A DNA stretch of 9,298 nt from an uncultured Oxalobacteraceae bacterium (GCA_946480015.1 CAMLIL010000148.1:1-9298), one strand, 5' to 3'. Counted from the first letter of the stretch, positions 1 to 5,512 are shown. Notes: generated by a model not told the origin, from the sequence alone. Program-made: numbers and translations.

Positions 1-208
1 TGTCTTCCACCACCTGCTGCACTTTCACGCCGGTGCCGCCGCCTTCGGTCGGCACGGCCTGGAACACCACCTGCTTGGCGCGGTACGCCTGGCCGGTGGC
101 GCTGGTGGCGCTGTCGGCATTGGCCAGGTTGCTGGCCACGGTGTTGAGGCGCTGGGCCTGGGCGCTCATGGCCGAGCCCGACACATTGAAGATATTAAAC
201 AGCGACAT
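1..208 (-). CDS. flgC: Flagellar basal-body rod protein FlgC, N-terminal part (cut by window edge)
   Basis: FlgC is a proximal rod subunit of the flagellar basal body, exported by the flagellar type III apparatus. The first 69 codons are visible; the rest lies beyond position 1. The protein begins [20 protein letters not shown] and continues with [13 protein letters not shown], the conserved N-terminal helix signature of rod, hook and hook-filament axial proteins. The ATG at 206-208 has a good ribosome binding site, GGAGG on the minus strand about 9 nt upstream, which lies inside the end of flgB. Only 2 nt separate the flgB stop from this start, so the two genes are co-transcribed and probably translationally coupled. 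The residues after the signature ([13 protein letters not shown]) fit FlgC. Confidence 0.93.
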   Translation of the reverse strand, partial: MSLFNIFNVSGSAMSAQAQRLNTVASNLANADSATSATGQAYRAKQVVFQAVPTEGGGTGVKVQQVVED

Positions 209-210
209 GA

Positions 211-633
211 TTACTGACCTCCCTGAATGGCTGCCATCAGGCCGCGGATCTGCATATTGATCATGGTGATGCCGGCTTCGTAGCGCAGGCCGTTGTCGGC
301 GAACTGGTTGCGCTCGACGTCCATGTCGACCGTGTTGTTGTCGGCCGATCCCTGGGCCGGGGTGCGGTACAGCACCGGGGTGCCGTCCGGCAGGGTGTCG
401 CCGTTCTGGGCGGCGCCACCGACGTGGCCGGCGGCGGTCTTGGCCAGCACGCCGGCGGGCGGTTCGGTGCGTGCCAGCACGCCTTGCAGGGCGCTGGCGA
501 AGTCGATGTCGCGGGCCTTGTAGTTAGGCGTGTCGGCGTTGGCGATGTTCGATGCCAGCAATTGCTGGCGCTGCGAGCGCAGGCTGAGCGCCGCTTCGTT
601 GAACCGCAGGTAATCGTCGAGTTTGCCAATCAT
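211..633 (-). CDS. flgB: Flagellar basal-body rod protein FlgB
   Basis: FlgB is a proximal rod subunit that builds the drive shaft between the MS ring and the distal rod. The 140-aa product has the normal family length. It starts [20 protein letters not shown] and carries the axial-protein signature [19 protein letters not shown] at about residues 28-46. The C-terminal half ([31 protein letters not shown]) matches the conserved rod C-terminal helix. The ATG at 631-633 follows GGAG with about 7 nt spacing. It is the first gene of a minus-strand flgBC operon and diverges from flgA, with a 150-bp shared upstream region. Identification is secure from the two axial motifs and the neighbours. Confidence 0.96.
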   Translation of the reverse strand: MIGKLDDYLRFNEAALSLRSQRQQLLASNIANADTPNYKARDIDFASALQGVLARTEPPAGVLAKTAAGHVGGAAQNGDTLPDGTPVLYRTPAQGSADNNTVDMDVERNQFADNGLRYEAGITMINMQIRGLMAAIQGGQ

Positions 634-666
634 ATTGGGCTCCGCTTTCGTTGTGTGACAGGATCG

Positions 667-693
667 ATATTACGGAAGCCGCGGGCAAGTCAA
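667..693 (-). promoter_or_regulatory. Candidate sigma-70-like promoter for flgBC
   Basis: On the minus strand, TTGACT (688-693) and TAATAT (667-672) are separated by 15 nt, with the -10 about 34 nt before the flgB start. The hexamers are good but the spacer is shorter than the usual 16-18 nt. I found no convincing sigma-54 (GG-N10-GC) or sigma-28 element here on either strand, and no clear promoter for flgA in the same 150-bp gap. Weak call. Confidence 0.3.
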
Positions 694-783
694 TCGAAGG
701 ATAAGGCGTCCCAAAGCCGGGCTATTCATCCGTTCAGCTTGCCTTAGCGGGGGGCAAAATGCTCGCATACCAAGGAAGGACCG

Positions 784-1485
784 ATGAAACTTGCCCTCGT
801 TACCCCACTCATGATGTGCGCCAGCCTGGCGCTGGCCCAGCAGCCCCTGCCCGCCCCCGCGCGCCAGGACGTGGGCGCCCTGCGCCAGGTGGTCGAGCAG
901 TATTTGCAGGCGCAAAGCGCCGGCTTGCCGGGCCAGGTCACCATCACGGTCGGCAATATCGATGCGCGCATGGCGCTGGCCGCCTGCGCCGCGCCGCAGG
1001 CATTCCAGCAGCCCGGGGCGCGGCCCTGGGGCAAGACCACAGTGGGCGTGCGTTGCGCGGCACCAACGCCGTGGACGGTGTATATTCAAGCTCAGGTGAG
1101 CGTGCTCGGCCAATATGTGGCCGCCGCCGTGCCCCTGGCGCCGGGCCAGCCGATCGCGGCCTCGCAGCTGGTCATGGTCAGCGGCGACCTGGCGGCCCTG
1201 CCCAACGGCGTGGCCACCGATGTCGGCCAGGCAGTCGGGCGCTCGAGCACGATGGCGCTGGCGGCCGGCGCCCCGCTGCGGCTCGATGCCTTGCGCAGCA
1301 AACCGGTGGTGCAGCAGGGCCAGGCGGTGCGGGTCGTGTCCAGCGGCGCCGGGTTTTCGGTCTCGGCCGAAGGACGCGCCATCGGCACGGCCGGCGAAGG
1401 CCAGGTGGTCCAGGTGCGCACCAGCGGCGGCGCGATCCTGAGCGGCGTGGCGACAGCGGGAGGCACGGTCGAAGTGGCGTTTTAG
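784..1485 (+). CDS. flgA: Flagellar basal-body P-ring assembly chaperone FlgA
   Basis: FlgA is a periplasmic chaperone that helps FlgI polymerise into the P ring. The 233-aa product begins with a Sec signal peptide (MKLALVTPLMMCASLALA, probable cleavage ALA-QQ). The N-terminal domain contains the family stretch LPGQVTITVGNIDARMALAAC, followed by the Cys-bearing GKTTVGVRC segment and WTVYIQAQVSV. The second half is an SAF-like fold: VAAAVPLAPGQPIAASQLVMV, a central LDALRSKPVVQQGQAVRVVS, and a C-terminal GEGQVVQVRTSGGAILSGVA. The ATG at 784 is preceded by AAGGAAGG (about 772-779), a strong ribosome binding site. It is transcribed away from flgB and toward flgM. The 113-nt gap to flgM contains a separate sigma-28 promoter, so flgM does not depend only on flgA transcription. 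Confidence 0.95.
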   Translation: MKLALVTPLMMCASLALAQQPLPAPARQDVGALRQVVEQYLQAQSAGLPGQVTITVGNIDARMALAACAAPQAFQQPGARPWGKTTVGVRCAAPTPWTVYIQAQVSVLGQYVAAAVPLAPGQPIAASQLVMVSGDLAALPNGVATDVGQAVGRSSTMALAAGAPLRLDALRSKPVVQQGQAVRVVSSGAGFSVSAEGRAIGTAGEGQVVQVRTSGGAILSGVATAGGTVEVAF

Positions 1486-1523
1486 ACAGGCTTTCCGGGG
1501 CCAAGAAATCTGCGCCGCAGCAC

Positions 1524-1550
1524 TAAAGTTTCTGCACAGGACGCCGTTAC
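1524..1550 (+). promoter_or_regulatory. Sigma-28 (FliA) promoter for flgM-flgN
   Basis: The -35 element TAAAGTTT (1524-1531) matches the flagellar sigma-28 consensus exactly. After an 11-nt spacer comes GCCGTTAC (1543-1550), 6 of 8 against GCCGATAA. The -10 element ends 48 nt before the flgM GTG. This is the expected late-class promoter that lets FliA drive synthesis of its own anti-sigma factor. The match and spacing are seen directly; use by FliA, which is encoded in this same window, is inferred from the known consensus. Confidence 0.88.
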
Positions 1551-1598
1551 TTACGCATACCCCGGAGTGTATGTCTCCGACCAGAGAAGGACGATGCT

Positions 1599-1907
1599 GT
1601 GAAAATCAACGATAACCTCAAGAGTAGCCCTGGCCTGCCGAGCGTCAATACGCCCGCCACCAGCGCGAAAGGCACGGAAAAGGCGGCCGCGCCTGCCGTC
1701 CCGGTCAGCACCGACAATGTGCGCCTGTCGACGCAAGGCCAGGCCCTGGCCAGCGCGGTGGGCAGCAGCAACGCCGTGTTCGACAGCAAAAAGGTGGAGC
1801 GGATCAAATTGGCAATCGCCGACGGTCAGTTCCAGGTAAATTCCGAGAAGGTAGCGGACGGCTTGCTGGAAACAGTGCGCGACCTGCTGCATTCGCGCAA
1901 ACGCTAA
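1599..1907 (+). CDS. flgM: Anti-sigma-28 factor FlgM
   Basis: FlgM binds FliA in the cytoplasm and blocks late flagellar transcription until it is exported through the finished hook-basal body. The 102-aa product has family length and layout. The N-terminal half is polar and low-complexity (MKINDNLKSSPGLPSVNTPA and on), consistent with the natively unfolded export region. The C-terminal half has the sigma-binding helices: VRLSTQGQALASAV, then FDSKKVERIKLAIADGQFQV, then SEKVADGLLETVRDLL. Translation starts at a GTG (1599-1601), chosen because GAGAAGGA (1584-1591) sits 7 nt upstream and the MKIN start fits the family. A sigma-28 promoter lies 48 nt upstream, and flgN follows after 32 nt. Confidence 0.94.
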   Translation: MKINDNLKSSPGLPSVNTPATSAKGTEKAAAPAVPVSTDNVRLSTQGQALASAVGSSNAVFDSKKVERIKLAIADGQFQVNSEKVADGLLETVRDLLHSRKR

Positions 1908-1939
1908 TTCGCTCCCTGCAGCGATTCGAGGTTTAGGCA

Positions 1940-2407
1940 ATGGCCAGTCCGATCCACACCGTCCGCGACGAATTCTCGCTCATCAATACCCTGATCGAGC
2001 TGATGAAACAGGAGCAGCGCCTGCTGGTGGCGGCCGATACGGATGGTTTGACGGCCGTGACGGCGCAAAAGTCGCAGCTGGTGGCGCAGATGGCCGCGCT
2101 GTCGAAGACCCGCCACGACCAGCTGGCGCAGGCCGGCTTTGCCGCCGAAGACGCCAGCATGGCCGGCTGGCTCGAGCAGCACGGCGACAAGGATGGCGCC
2201 TCGCTGTGGCAGGATTTATTGGCGGCCACCCGCCAGGCCAAGGAGCTCAACCGTGTCAACGGCATGCTGATCTCCAAGCAGCTCAACAATACCCACACCC
2301 TGCTCAACGCCATGCGCACGCCCGCGGGCGCAGCCGACCCCGGCGTCTACGGTCCCTCGGGCCAGACCAGCAACAGCCAGCCTTCGCGGCGTTTCGTGGT
2401 CGGCTGA
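1940..2407 (+). CDS. flgN: Flagellar export chaperone FlgN
   Basis: FlgN is the cytoplasmic chaperone for the hook-filament junction proteins FlgK and FlgL. The 155-aa product is mostly alpha-helical: an N-terminal helix (VRDEFSLINTLIELMKQEQR), a central LTAVTAQKSQLVAQMAAL, and a C-terminal RQAKELNRVNGMLISKQLNN followed by a disordered tail ending in SRRFVVG. Length and heptad-like pattern fit FlgN. The ATG at 1940 follows GAGG (1928-1931) with 8 nt spacing, and the gene lies in the flgM transcript. Oddity: the last 58 codons plus stop (2231-2407) recur without a gap at 3798-3974, beyond a toxin-antitoxin island. The gene here is therefore intact but sits at the left edge of an insertion and may carry a replaced 3' end. 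Confidence 0.93.
   Translation: MASPIHTVRDEFSLINTLIELMKQEQRLLVAADTDGLTAVTAQKSQLVAQMAALSKTRHDQLAQAGFAAEDASMAGWLEQHGDKDGASLWQDLLAATRQAKELNRVNGMLISKQLNNTHTLLNAMRTPAGAADPGVYGPSGQTSNSQPSRRFVVG
2231..2407 (+). repeat. Direct repeat, left copy (3' end of flgN)
   Basis: These 177 nt code for the last 58 residues of FlgN plus the stop. They align without any gap to 3798-3974. By hand count, 151 of 177 bases agree. Agreement is 87 of 90 in the first part (through ATG CGC ACG) and 64 of 87 in the rest. Sequence after the two stops is unrelated. The repeats are 1567 bp apart, start to start. Confidence 0.9.
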
Positions 2408-2442
2408 GCGAACCATTAAGTCAGCCCGCTTAGGACCATCCG

Positions 2443-2865
2443 TCAGATAAAAAGACTTGTCGGGACATGAAACCGTTCCGCCAGGGCTTTAATTTGTCGG
2501 ACGTTCAGTTCGCGCTTACCACGCAAAATCTCTGACACGACGCCCTGCGTTCCGACCTCCTGGAGATCGGATTGCGTAAGCTGATGTTGCTCCATCAAGA
2601 AGCGTAGCGCCGCGACAGGCGCCACCTCGGCTACCGGATGGTGGGTATCTTCGTAATCGCCAATCAGCGCGCCAATAGTGTTCACCAGGTCGGCCAACGG
2701 CGAATTTTCGTCTGCCGCGCCGGCATCGAGCAGCTGGTTGAGCATCAACACAGCCTTGTCGTAATCGCCCGACGTGCGAATAGCGTTGAGTGGAACAAGC
2801 GCCACCAGCGCCTGAAAGCGTGCAGTGATTTCTTCGACAAGCGAACGGTCCATTACGGCATCCAT
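2443..2865 (-). CDS. higA: HigA-family antitoxin with C-terminal HTH
   Basis: This protein should neutralise the HigB toxin encoded just upstream and repress the operon by binding DNA. The 140-aa product has an N-terminal helical part (about residues 6-75) and a C-terminal Cro/C1-type helix-turn-helix: LRFLMEQHQLTQSDLQEVG, then VVSEILRGKRELNVRQIKAL, then a short FHVPTSLFI tail. This layout fits the HigA (YgjM-like) antitoxins. The start at 2863-2865 is preferred because AAGGAG (2874-2879) lies 8 nt upstream. An alternative ATG at 2851-2853 overlaps the toxin stop as TAATG. The first 13 nt overlap higB, so the genes are translationally linked. It ends 35 nt from the flgN stop on the other strand, and I see no terminator between them. 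Confidence 0.88.
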   Translation of the reverse strand: MDAVMDRSLVEEITARFQALVALVPLNAIRTSGDYDKAVLMLNQLLDAGAADENSPLADLVNTIGALIGDYEDTHHPVAEVAPVAALRFLMEQHQLTQSDLQEVGTQGVVSEILRGKRELNVRQIKALAERFHVPTSLFI

Positions 2866-3134
2866 TTATCGTACTCCTTGTGCGTGAAAACGTGCCGGAC
2901 AAACAGCTTTTGCTGATCAAAGTGGATGGCGCTAACAATCCGGTATTTGTTGCCGCCGATATCGAATATGTAGTAAACGTCCACCTTGTCAACCGCGTTG
3001 AACGTCGCCTTGATTTCCGCAAAATTTGCGAAGGGCCGCGACTCTACGATCTTGCGCCAAGCTTGCAATGGCTCGCCCGCCGGTGGGTGGATTGACGAAA
3101 AATCGGTAAGGGCTTTGTTCGATATGACTCGCAT
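2853..3134 (-). CDS. higB: HigB-family type II toxin (mRNA interferase)
   Basis: HigB toxins are RelE-fold ribosome-dependent endoribonucleases that cut translated mRNA. The 93-aa product has the family pattern: MRVISNKALTDFSS, a central QAWRKIVESRPFANFAEIKA, the strand-rich core VDVYYIFDIGGNKYRIVSAI, and the C-terminal FVRHVFTHKEYDKW. Conserved His and Tyr residues in the last segment fit the active-site region of HigB_toxin proteins. The gene precedes its antitoxin, the order typical of higBA. It has no strong ribosome binding site. A 17-bp inverted repeat ends 11 nt before the ATG, a likely HigA operator. No frameshift or stop interrupts it, so the module looks functional. Confidence 0.88.
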   Translation of the reverse strand: MRVISNKALTDFSSIHPPAGEPLQAWRKIVESRPFANFAEIKATFNAVDKVDVYYIFDIGGNKYRIVSAIHFDQQKLFVRHVFTHKEYDKWMP

Positions 3135-3144
3135 ACTGCCATTC

Positions 3145-3161
3145 TATCTCATTTTGAGATA
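3145..3161. promoter_or_regulatory. Inverted-repeat operator candidate for higBA
   Basis: Perfect 7-bp arms (TATCTCA and TGAGATA) surround a 3-bp TTT centre, located 11-27 nt upstream of the higB start. On the minus strand a TAGAAT hexamer overlaps its downstream edge and could serve as a -10 element, though no good -35 is visible. HTH antitoxins of this family bind such palindromes to autoregulate; binding by this HigA is inferred. Confidence 0.7.
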
Positions 3162-3193
3162 TGCGCAGTCCGCTTCGCGGTGGGAATCTCGGT

Positions 3194-3475
3194 CTAGAAG
3201 CGCCGGGGCCAGCGGCGAGCCACATGCTGAATGCGCAATATCTCGACGACTTCCCCGCGCATGCGATATGGAATGATGTAGTTCGGATGAATGACCAGCT
3301 CGCGCGTGCCTGTCACGCGGCCGGCACGCCCAATGGAAGGAAACGCGGCCAAATTGTTTGTTTTCGCCTGGATTTCCAGCGCGAACGACTTGGCCCGTTG
3401 AGGGTTATCCTTTTCGATGTACTCCACGATGGCAGCCAGATTGGCCAGCGCCGTTTTAGTCCACTTAACCGCCAT
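3194..3475 (-). CDS. parE: ParE/RelE-family toxin
   Basis: The 93-aa product matches the ParE/RelE toxin fold: VKWTKTALANLAAIVEYIEK, then NPQRAKSFALEIQAKTNNLA, then FPSIGRAGRVTGTRELVIHP, then YIIPYRMRGEVVEILRIQHV, ending ARRWP. Members either poison DNA gyrase (ParE) or cleave mRNA (RelE). The sequence pattern with AFPSIGR and GTRELVI is ParE-like, but the target cannot be read from sequence alone. The ATG at 3473-3475 gives the family-typical N terminus. A GTG at 3491-3493 in the same frame is an alternative: it has GAGG a few bases upstream and would add six residues. Either way the start overlaps the end of the antitoxin gene, by 11 or 29 nt, the usual antitoxin-first coupling. Confidence 0.88.
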   Translation of the reverse strand: MAVKWTKTALANLAAIVEYIEKDNPQRAKSFALEIQAKTNNLAAFPSIGRAGRVTGTRELVIHPNYIIPYRMRGEVVEILRIQHVARRWPRRF

Positions 3476-3710
3476 ATCTTGCGAAGAAAGCACTTACCTC
3501 GCTATCGCTCGCGAATTCGCCGCGATCGGCCTCCGCAATAGCTTGCTCGATGTCCTGGATCTGCTTGGCCTCCGCTTCGACATATTCCCTGAGCGCTGCT
3601 ACCGTGATGGCGCTCCTGGTCTGCCCGGTGGCCTGAATCAGCTTTTCAAGCTGGTCGGCCAAGTCTGCCGGAAGGCGAACCGTCATGGATTTGTCAGTGC
3701 TTGGTTTCAT
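3465..3710 (-). CDS. parD: Ribbon-helix-helix (CopG/ParD-like) antitoxin
   Basis: The 81-aa product is the partner of the ParE-like toxin. Its N terminus is a ribbon-helix-helix DNA-binding domain: a beta strand KSMTVRLPADLADQLEKLI and second helix TRSAITVAALREYVEAEA. The acidic C-terminal tail (IQDIEQAIAEADRGEFASDS) would wrap the toxin. The open frame extends upstream to 3932, but that part is only the reverse reading of the flgN fragment. The real start is the ATG at 3708-3710, where RHH similarity begins and which lies downstream of a good promoter. The RBS (GGAAA) is modest. Confidence 0.85.
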   Translation of the reverse strand: MKPSTDKSMTVRLPADLADQLEKLIQATGQTRSAITVAALREYVEAEAKQIQDIEQAIAEADRGEFASDSEVSAFFARYGG

Positions 3711-3739
3711 GATTTCCGTGCGAATGAGCGGGTTTGCAG

Positions 3740-3754
3740 TACACAAGCAGTGTA
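3740..3754. promoter_or_regulatory. Inverted repeat overlapping the parDE -10, operator candidate
   Basis: TACAC (3740-3744) and GTGTA (3750-3754) are exact inverted 5-bp arms with a 5-bp spacer. The right arm coincides with the -10 hexamer of the parDE promoter, where an RHH antitoxin would be expected to bind for autorepression. Arms this short can occur by chance; position is the main support. Confidence 0.5.
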
Positions 3755-3776
3755 AGGAATGCCGTATCAATGTCAA
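3749..3776 (-). promoter_or_regulatory. Sigma-70 promoter for parDE
   Basis: Reading the minus strand, a perfect TTGACA -35 (3771-3776) is followed after 16 nt by TACACT (3749-3754) as -10. The -10 lies 38 nt upstream of the antitoxin ATG. The -35 sits just inside the right end of the island, so the module carries its own promoter up to the flgN repeat. Confidence 0.65.
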
Positions 3777-3797
3777 CCGGTCTGGGTCCTTGCCCCC

Positions 3798-3974
3798 CGC
3801 CAAGCCAAGGAGCTCAACCGTGTCAACGGCATGCCGATCTCCAGGCAGCTCAACAATACCCACACCCTGCTCAACGCCATGCGCACGGCTGCGAGCGCGG
3901 CAGAAGCCGGCGTCTACGGCCCGGCCGGCCATACTGCTGTCAGCCAGCCGTCGCGGCGCTTCGTGACGGGCTGA
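3798..3974 (+). pseudogene. flgN: Headless flgN 3'-end fragment, right direct repeat
   Basis: This fragment encodes 58 residues aligning without gaps to FlgN residues 98-155, ending at the same stop position. By hand count 47 of 58 residues are identical. Differences cluster in the C-terminal tail (for example VGPSGQ-type residues changed to AGH); the helix RQAKELNRVNGM...QLNNTHTLLNAMRT is almost unchanged. The frame is open upstream only to an ATG at 3759 that follows AAGGA with no spacing, so translation is unlikely and the protein would lack two thirds of FlgN. It is most simply the displaced original flgN end, or a donor-derived end, left by insertion of the toxin-antitoxin island. The synonymous and conservative nature of many changes suggests that it diverged as part of a working flgN in another lineage, not by decay in place. 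Confidence 0.88.
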
Positions 3975-4095
3975 TCGCGCATCTTTCGCAGCATAAATTG
4001 CCCTCGCAGCAAACTTAACCGTTTACCCACACTCTAACCCCATAGTGCCGGCGTTTTCGTCGCCGTTGCGCGCAACCTCATCTATGGAGTTTCAC
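3975..4095. other. Intergenic stretch before the PEP-CTERM gene
   Basis: These 121 nt follow the flgN fragment. Apart from the GGAG ribosome binding site near the end, I see no convincing promoter or terminator. A small GC-rich inverted repeat (GGCG/CGCC around 4050-4063) has no following T run. Confidence 0.4.
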
Positions 4096-4654
4096 ATGCT
4101 GATACGAACACTAGCGGTCTTGCTGGCCGCCGCCGTGCCTGTTTCGCTTGCCCATGCCGCCACCTGGGACTTTGTCTACAAGGAAGGGCTTCGAGCGGAC
4201 CCGAAGCGACGGCTACAACACGCTCACCGATTATGCGCCCGAGGCTACGCTGAGCGGCAGTTTCAGCGGCGTCGATGCGGACGGTAATGGCACCCTGGAA
4301 AAGGCCGAGCTGAGCGCCTTTGAATTTCTCACCTCCGATTACCTGCCGTGCAGCGACTACTGCAGGATCGACGCCTTCAGTTTCGCCCCGGGCGGAACGC
4401 TATCGTTCGATATCTACCGCTCGAGCATGGATCCGGACGGCTACCGGAATTTGACCGAGTACACCAAGACCGGCGTCACTCACCAGGAATACCTGAATAA
4501 CACGACGTCCAGCTATACCTACATTTTGACCTGGTTGCCGAGCACGACCCTCGTCGTGACCTCGCCCGTGCCCGAACCGGCTAGCTACGCGATGCTGGGA
4601 GCGGGCTTGCTGCTGCTGGCTGCCGCCCGCCCGTCCGCGCGAACGCGGGGATAG
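4096..4654 (+). pseudogene. PEP-CTERM-anchored exoprotein with EF-hand loop, frameshifted
   Basis: This would be a secreted protein sorted by the PEP-CTERM/exosortase system. The first frame encodes a signal peptide MLIRTLAVLLAAAVPVSLAH then AATWDFVYKEG, from an ATG at 4096 with GGAG (4086-4089) 6 nt upstream. The remainder lies in the +1 frame from about 4189: FERTRSDGYNTLTDY, then an EF-hand calcium loop DADGNGTLEKAE (ligand positions 1, 3, 5, 9 and 12 all present), then DAFSFAPGGTLSFDIY, and a C-terminal sorting tag VPEPASYAMLGAGLLLLAAA followed by a basic tail. Removing one G from the GGG at 4186-4188 joins the two frames into a 185-residue protein. As given, translation would end at 4287. 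A base-call error in the G run cannot be excluded. Its function is unknown. Confidence 0.82.
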
Positions 4655-4825
4655 CGGCGTACCACACCCTCCTCCGCATTTCCAGCGCACGATTGAAACT
4701 GTGTCTTTTTTGTAAAACGCCGGACTTGTCACCCGATACATGTTTACTTCGCAGCATGCCGGCGCGAGACTCCCACCGCGGCCGACTACTACCTGCTCCA
4801 GCCGGGCAAGTCGTACACGGCGCGG
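4655..4825. other. Junction region upstream of the truncated M35 protease
   Basis: This stretch of about 170 nt has no recognisable start for the protease. The protease frame opens after a TGA at 4694-4696 and reads unrecognisable residues until about 4772-4778, where M35-like beta-domain sequence begins abruptly. The change suggests a deletion joint near 4770 that removed the signal peptide and the first half of the N-domain. Confidence 0.45.
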
Positions 4826-5512
4826 GTGGAGCTCTCCAGCATGTACGAGATGAACATCACCGGCGACTACACGGTGCGCTACAAGGCCGACGCCATCGAG
4901 TCGGCCCCGGTGACGCTGTGGATCGACGGCGCCCGCCCGCGCGGCAGCCAGACCCAGGAACAGCTCACCCTCAAGCAGATGCAGGAAGCCACGCCGTCCG
5001 CCGCAGGGCTGGCCTTCAACCGCTGCACCGCTTCGCAACAAAGCACCATCGCCAGCGCCGTCTCGGCAGGGTCGAGCATGGCCAGCAGCGGCGGCGCCTA
5101 CATGGCCAATGGCGCGCTCGGGGCGCGCTACACCAAGTGGTTCGGCGCGGTCGATGCGAACCGCGCGGCCACCGTGAAGGCGCACTTCGTGGCGCTCAAG
5201 GATGCCTTTGCCAACAAGCCGATCACCGTCGACTGCGGCTGCAAGAAGACCTACTACGCCTACGTGTATTCCACCCAGCCCTACACCATCTACGTATGCA
5301 AGGCGTTCTGGTCGGCGCCGCTGACCGGCACCGATTCGAAAGGCGGCACCCTGGTGCACGAAATGAGCCACTTCAATGTGGTCGCAGGGACCGACGATTG
5401 GGTGTACGGCCAGTCCGGCGCGGCCAGCCTGGCTATCAGCGATCCGGCCAAGGCGATCGACAACGCCGACTCGCACGAGTACTTCGGCGAGAACACGCCG
5501 GCGCTGCCGTAA
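4826..5512 (+). CDS. M35-family (peptidyl-Lys type) metalloendopeptidase, 5'-truncated
   Basis: M35 (aspzincin) proteases are secreted zinc endopeptidases. Numbering from the GTG at 4826, the catalytic domain (about residues 62-228) is complete. It has zinc ligands in HEMSH (His178, His182) with Glu179, and the aspzincin GTDDWVYG with Asp191 nine residues after His182 and Tyr194. Cys67, Cys137, Cys139 and Cys158 match the spacing of the two disulfides of fungal Lys-specific members, and Asp215 falls where those enzymes hold the P1' lysine. Similarity extends upstream of the GTG in the same open frame (4697-4825), from about 4778 (AADYYLLQPGKSYTAR), which is the later half of the N-terminal beta domain. 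No start codon, signal peptide or first half of that domain is found before it. The gene is therefore probably a 5'-deleted remnant, with only weak hope of expression from the GTG. It meets the next gene tail to tail with no gap. Confidence 0.82.
   Translation: MELSSMYEMNITGDYTVRYKADAIESAPVTLWIDGARPRGSQTQEQLTLKQMQEATPSAAGLAFNRCTASQQSTIASAVSAGSSMASSGGAYMANGALGARYTKWFGAVDANRAATVKAHFVALKDAFANKPITVDCGCKKTYYAYVYSTQPYTIYVCKAFWSAPLTGTDSKGGTLVHEMSHFNVVAGTDDWVYGQSGAASLAISDPAKAIDNADSHEYFGENTPALP

Larger units (their letters stand above)
2408..3797. other. Toxin-antitoxin island between flgN direct repeats
   Basis: This segment of about 1.4 kb carries two complete type II toxin-antitoxin modules, both on the minus strand, and nothing else that I can recognise. 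By eye its base composition is much less GC-rich than the flagellar genes on either side, which suggests horizontal origin. There is no transposase, integrase or terminal inverted repeat. Its ends are defined instead by the flgN 3'-end repeat: it begins right after the flgN stop and ends where homology to flgN resumes (about 3792-3798). Acquisition by homologous exchange with a related flgN region is an inference. Confidence 0.65.

Noticed and set aside
634..783. Sigma-54 or sigma-28 promoters between flgB and flgA
   Set aside because: I checked both strands for GG-N10-GC and for TAAA-N15-GCCGATAA and found no acceptable match.
759..1526. 255-codon plus-strand open frame overlapping flgA
   Set aside because: FlgA in the neighbouring frame has a signal peptide and conserved domains; the alternative is an Arg/Gly/Ala-rich shadow.
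2408..3797. Insertion sequence or integron cassette
   Set aside because: No transposase or integrase, no terminal inverted repeats and no attC-like hairpin; the only boundary repeat is the flgN end.
3711..3932. N-terminal extension of the RHH antitoxin frame
   Set aside because: The extra residues are only the reverse reading of the flgN fragment; RHH similarity, promoter and operator all place the start at 3710.
3759..3974. Possible small gene made of the flgN fragment with a new start
   Set aside because: The ATG directly abuts the AAGGA with no spacer, and the first residues match nothing; a functional product is not supported.
4050..4063. Rho-independent terminator before the PEP-CTERM gene
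   Set aside because: The short GC stem has no T run on either side.
4400..5476. Long open frame of 358 codons on the minus strand opposite the PEP-CTERM and M35 genes
   Set aside because: It runs antisense to recognisable domains, its translation is Gly/Arg/Val-rich without any motif, and GC-rich DNA commonly leaves such open frames.
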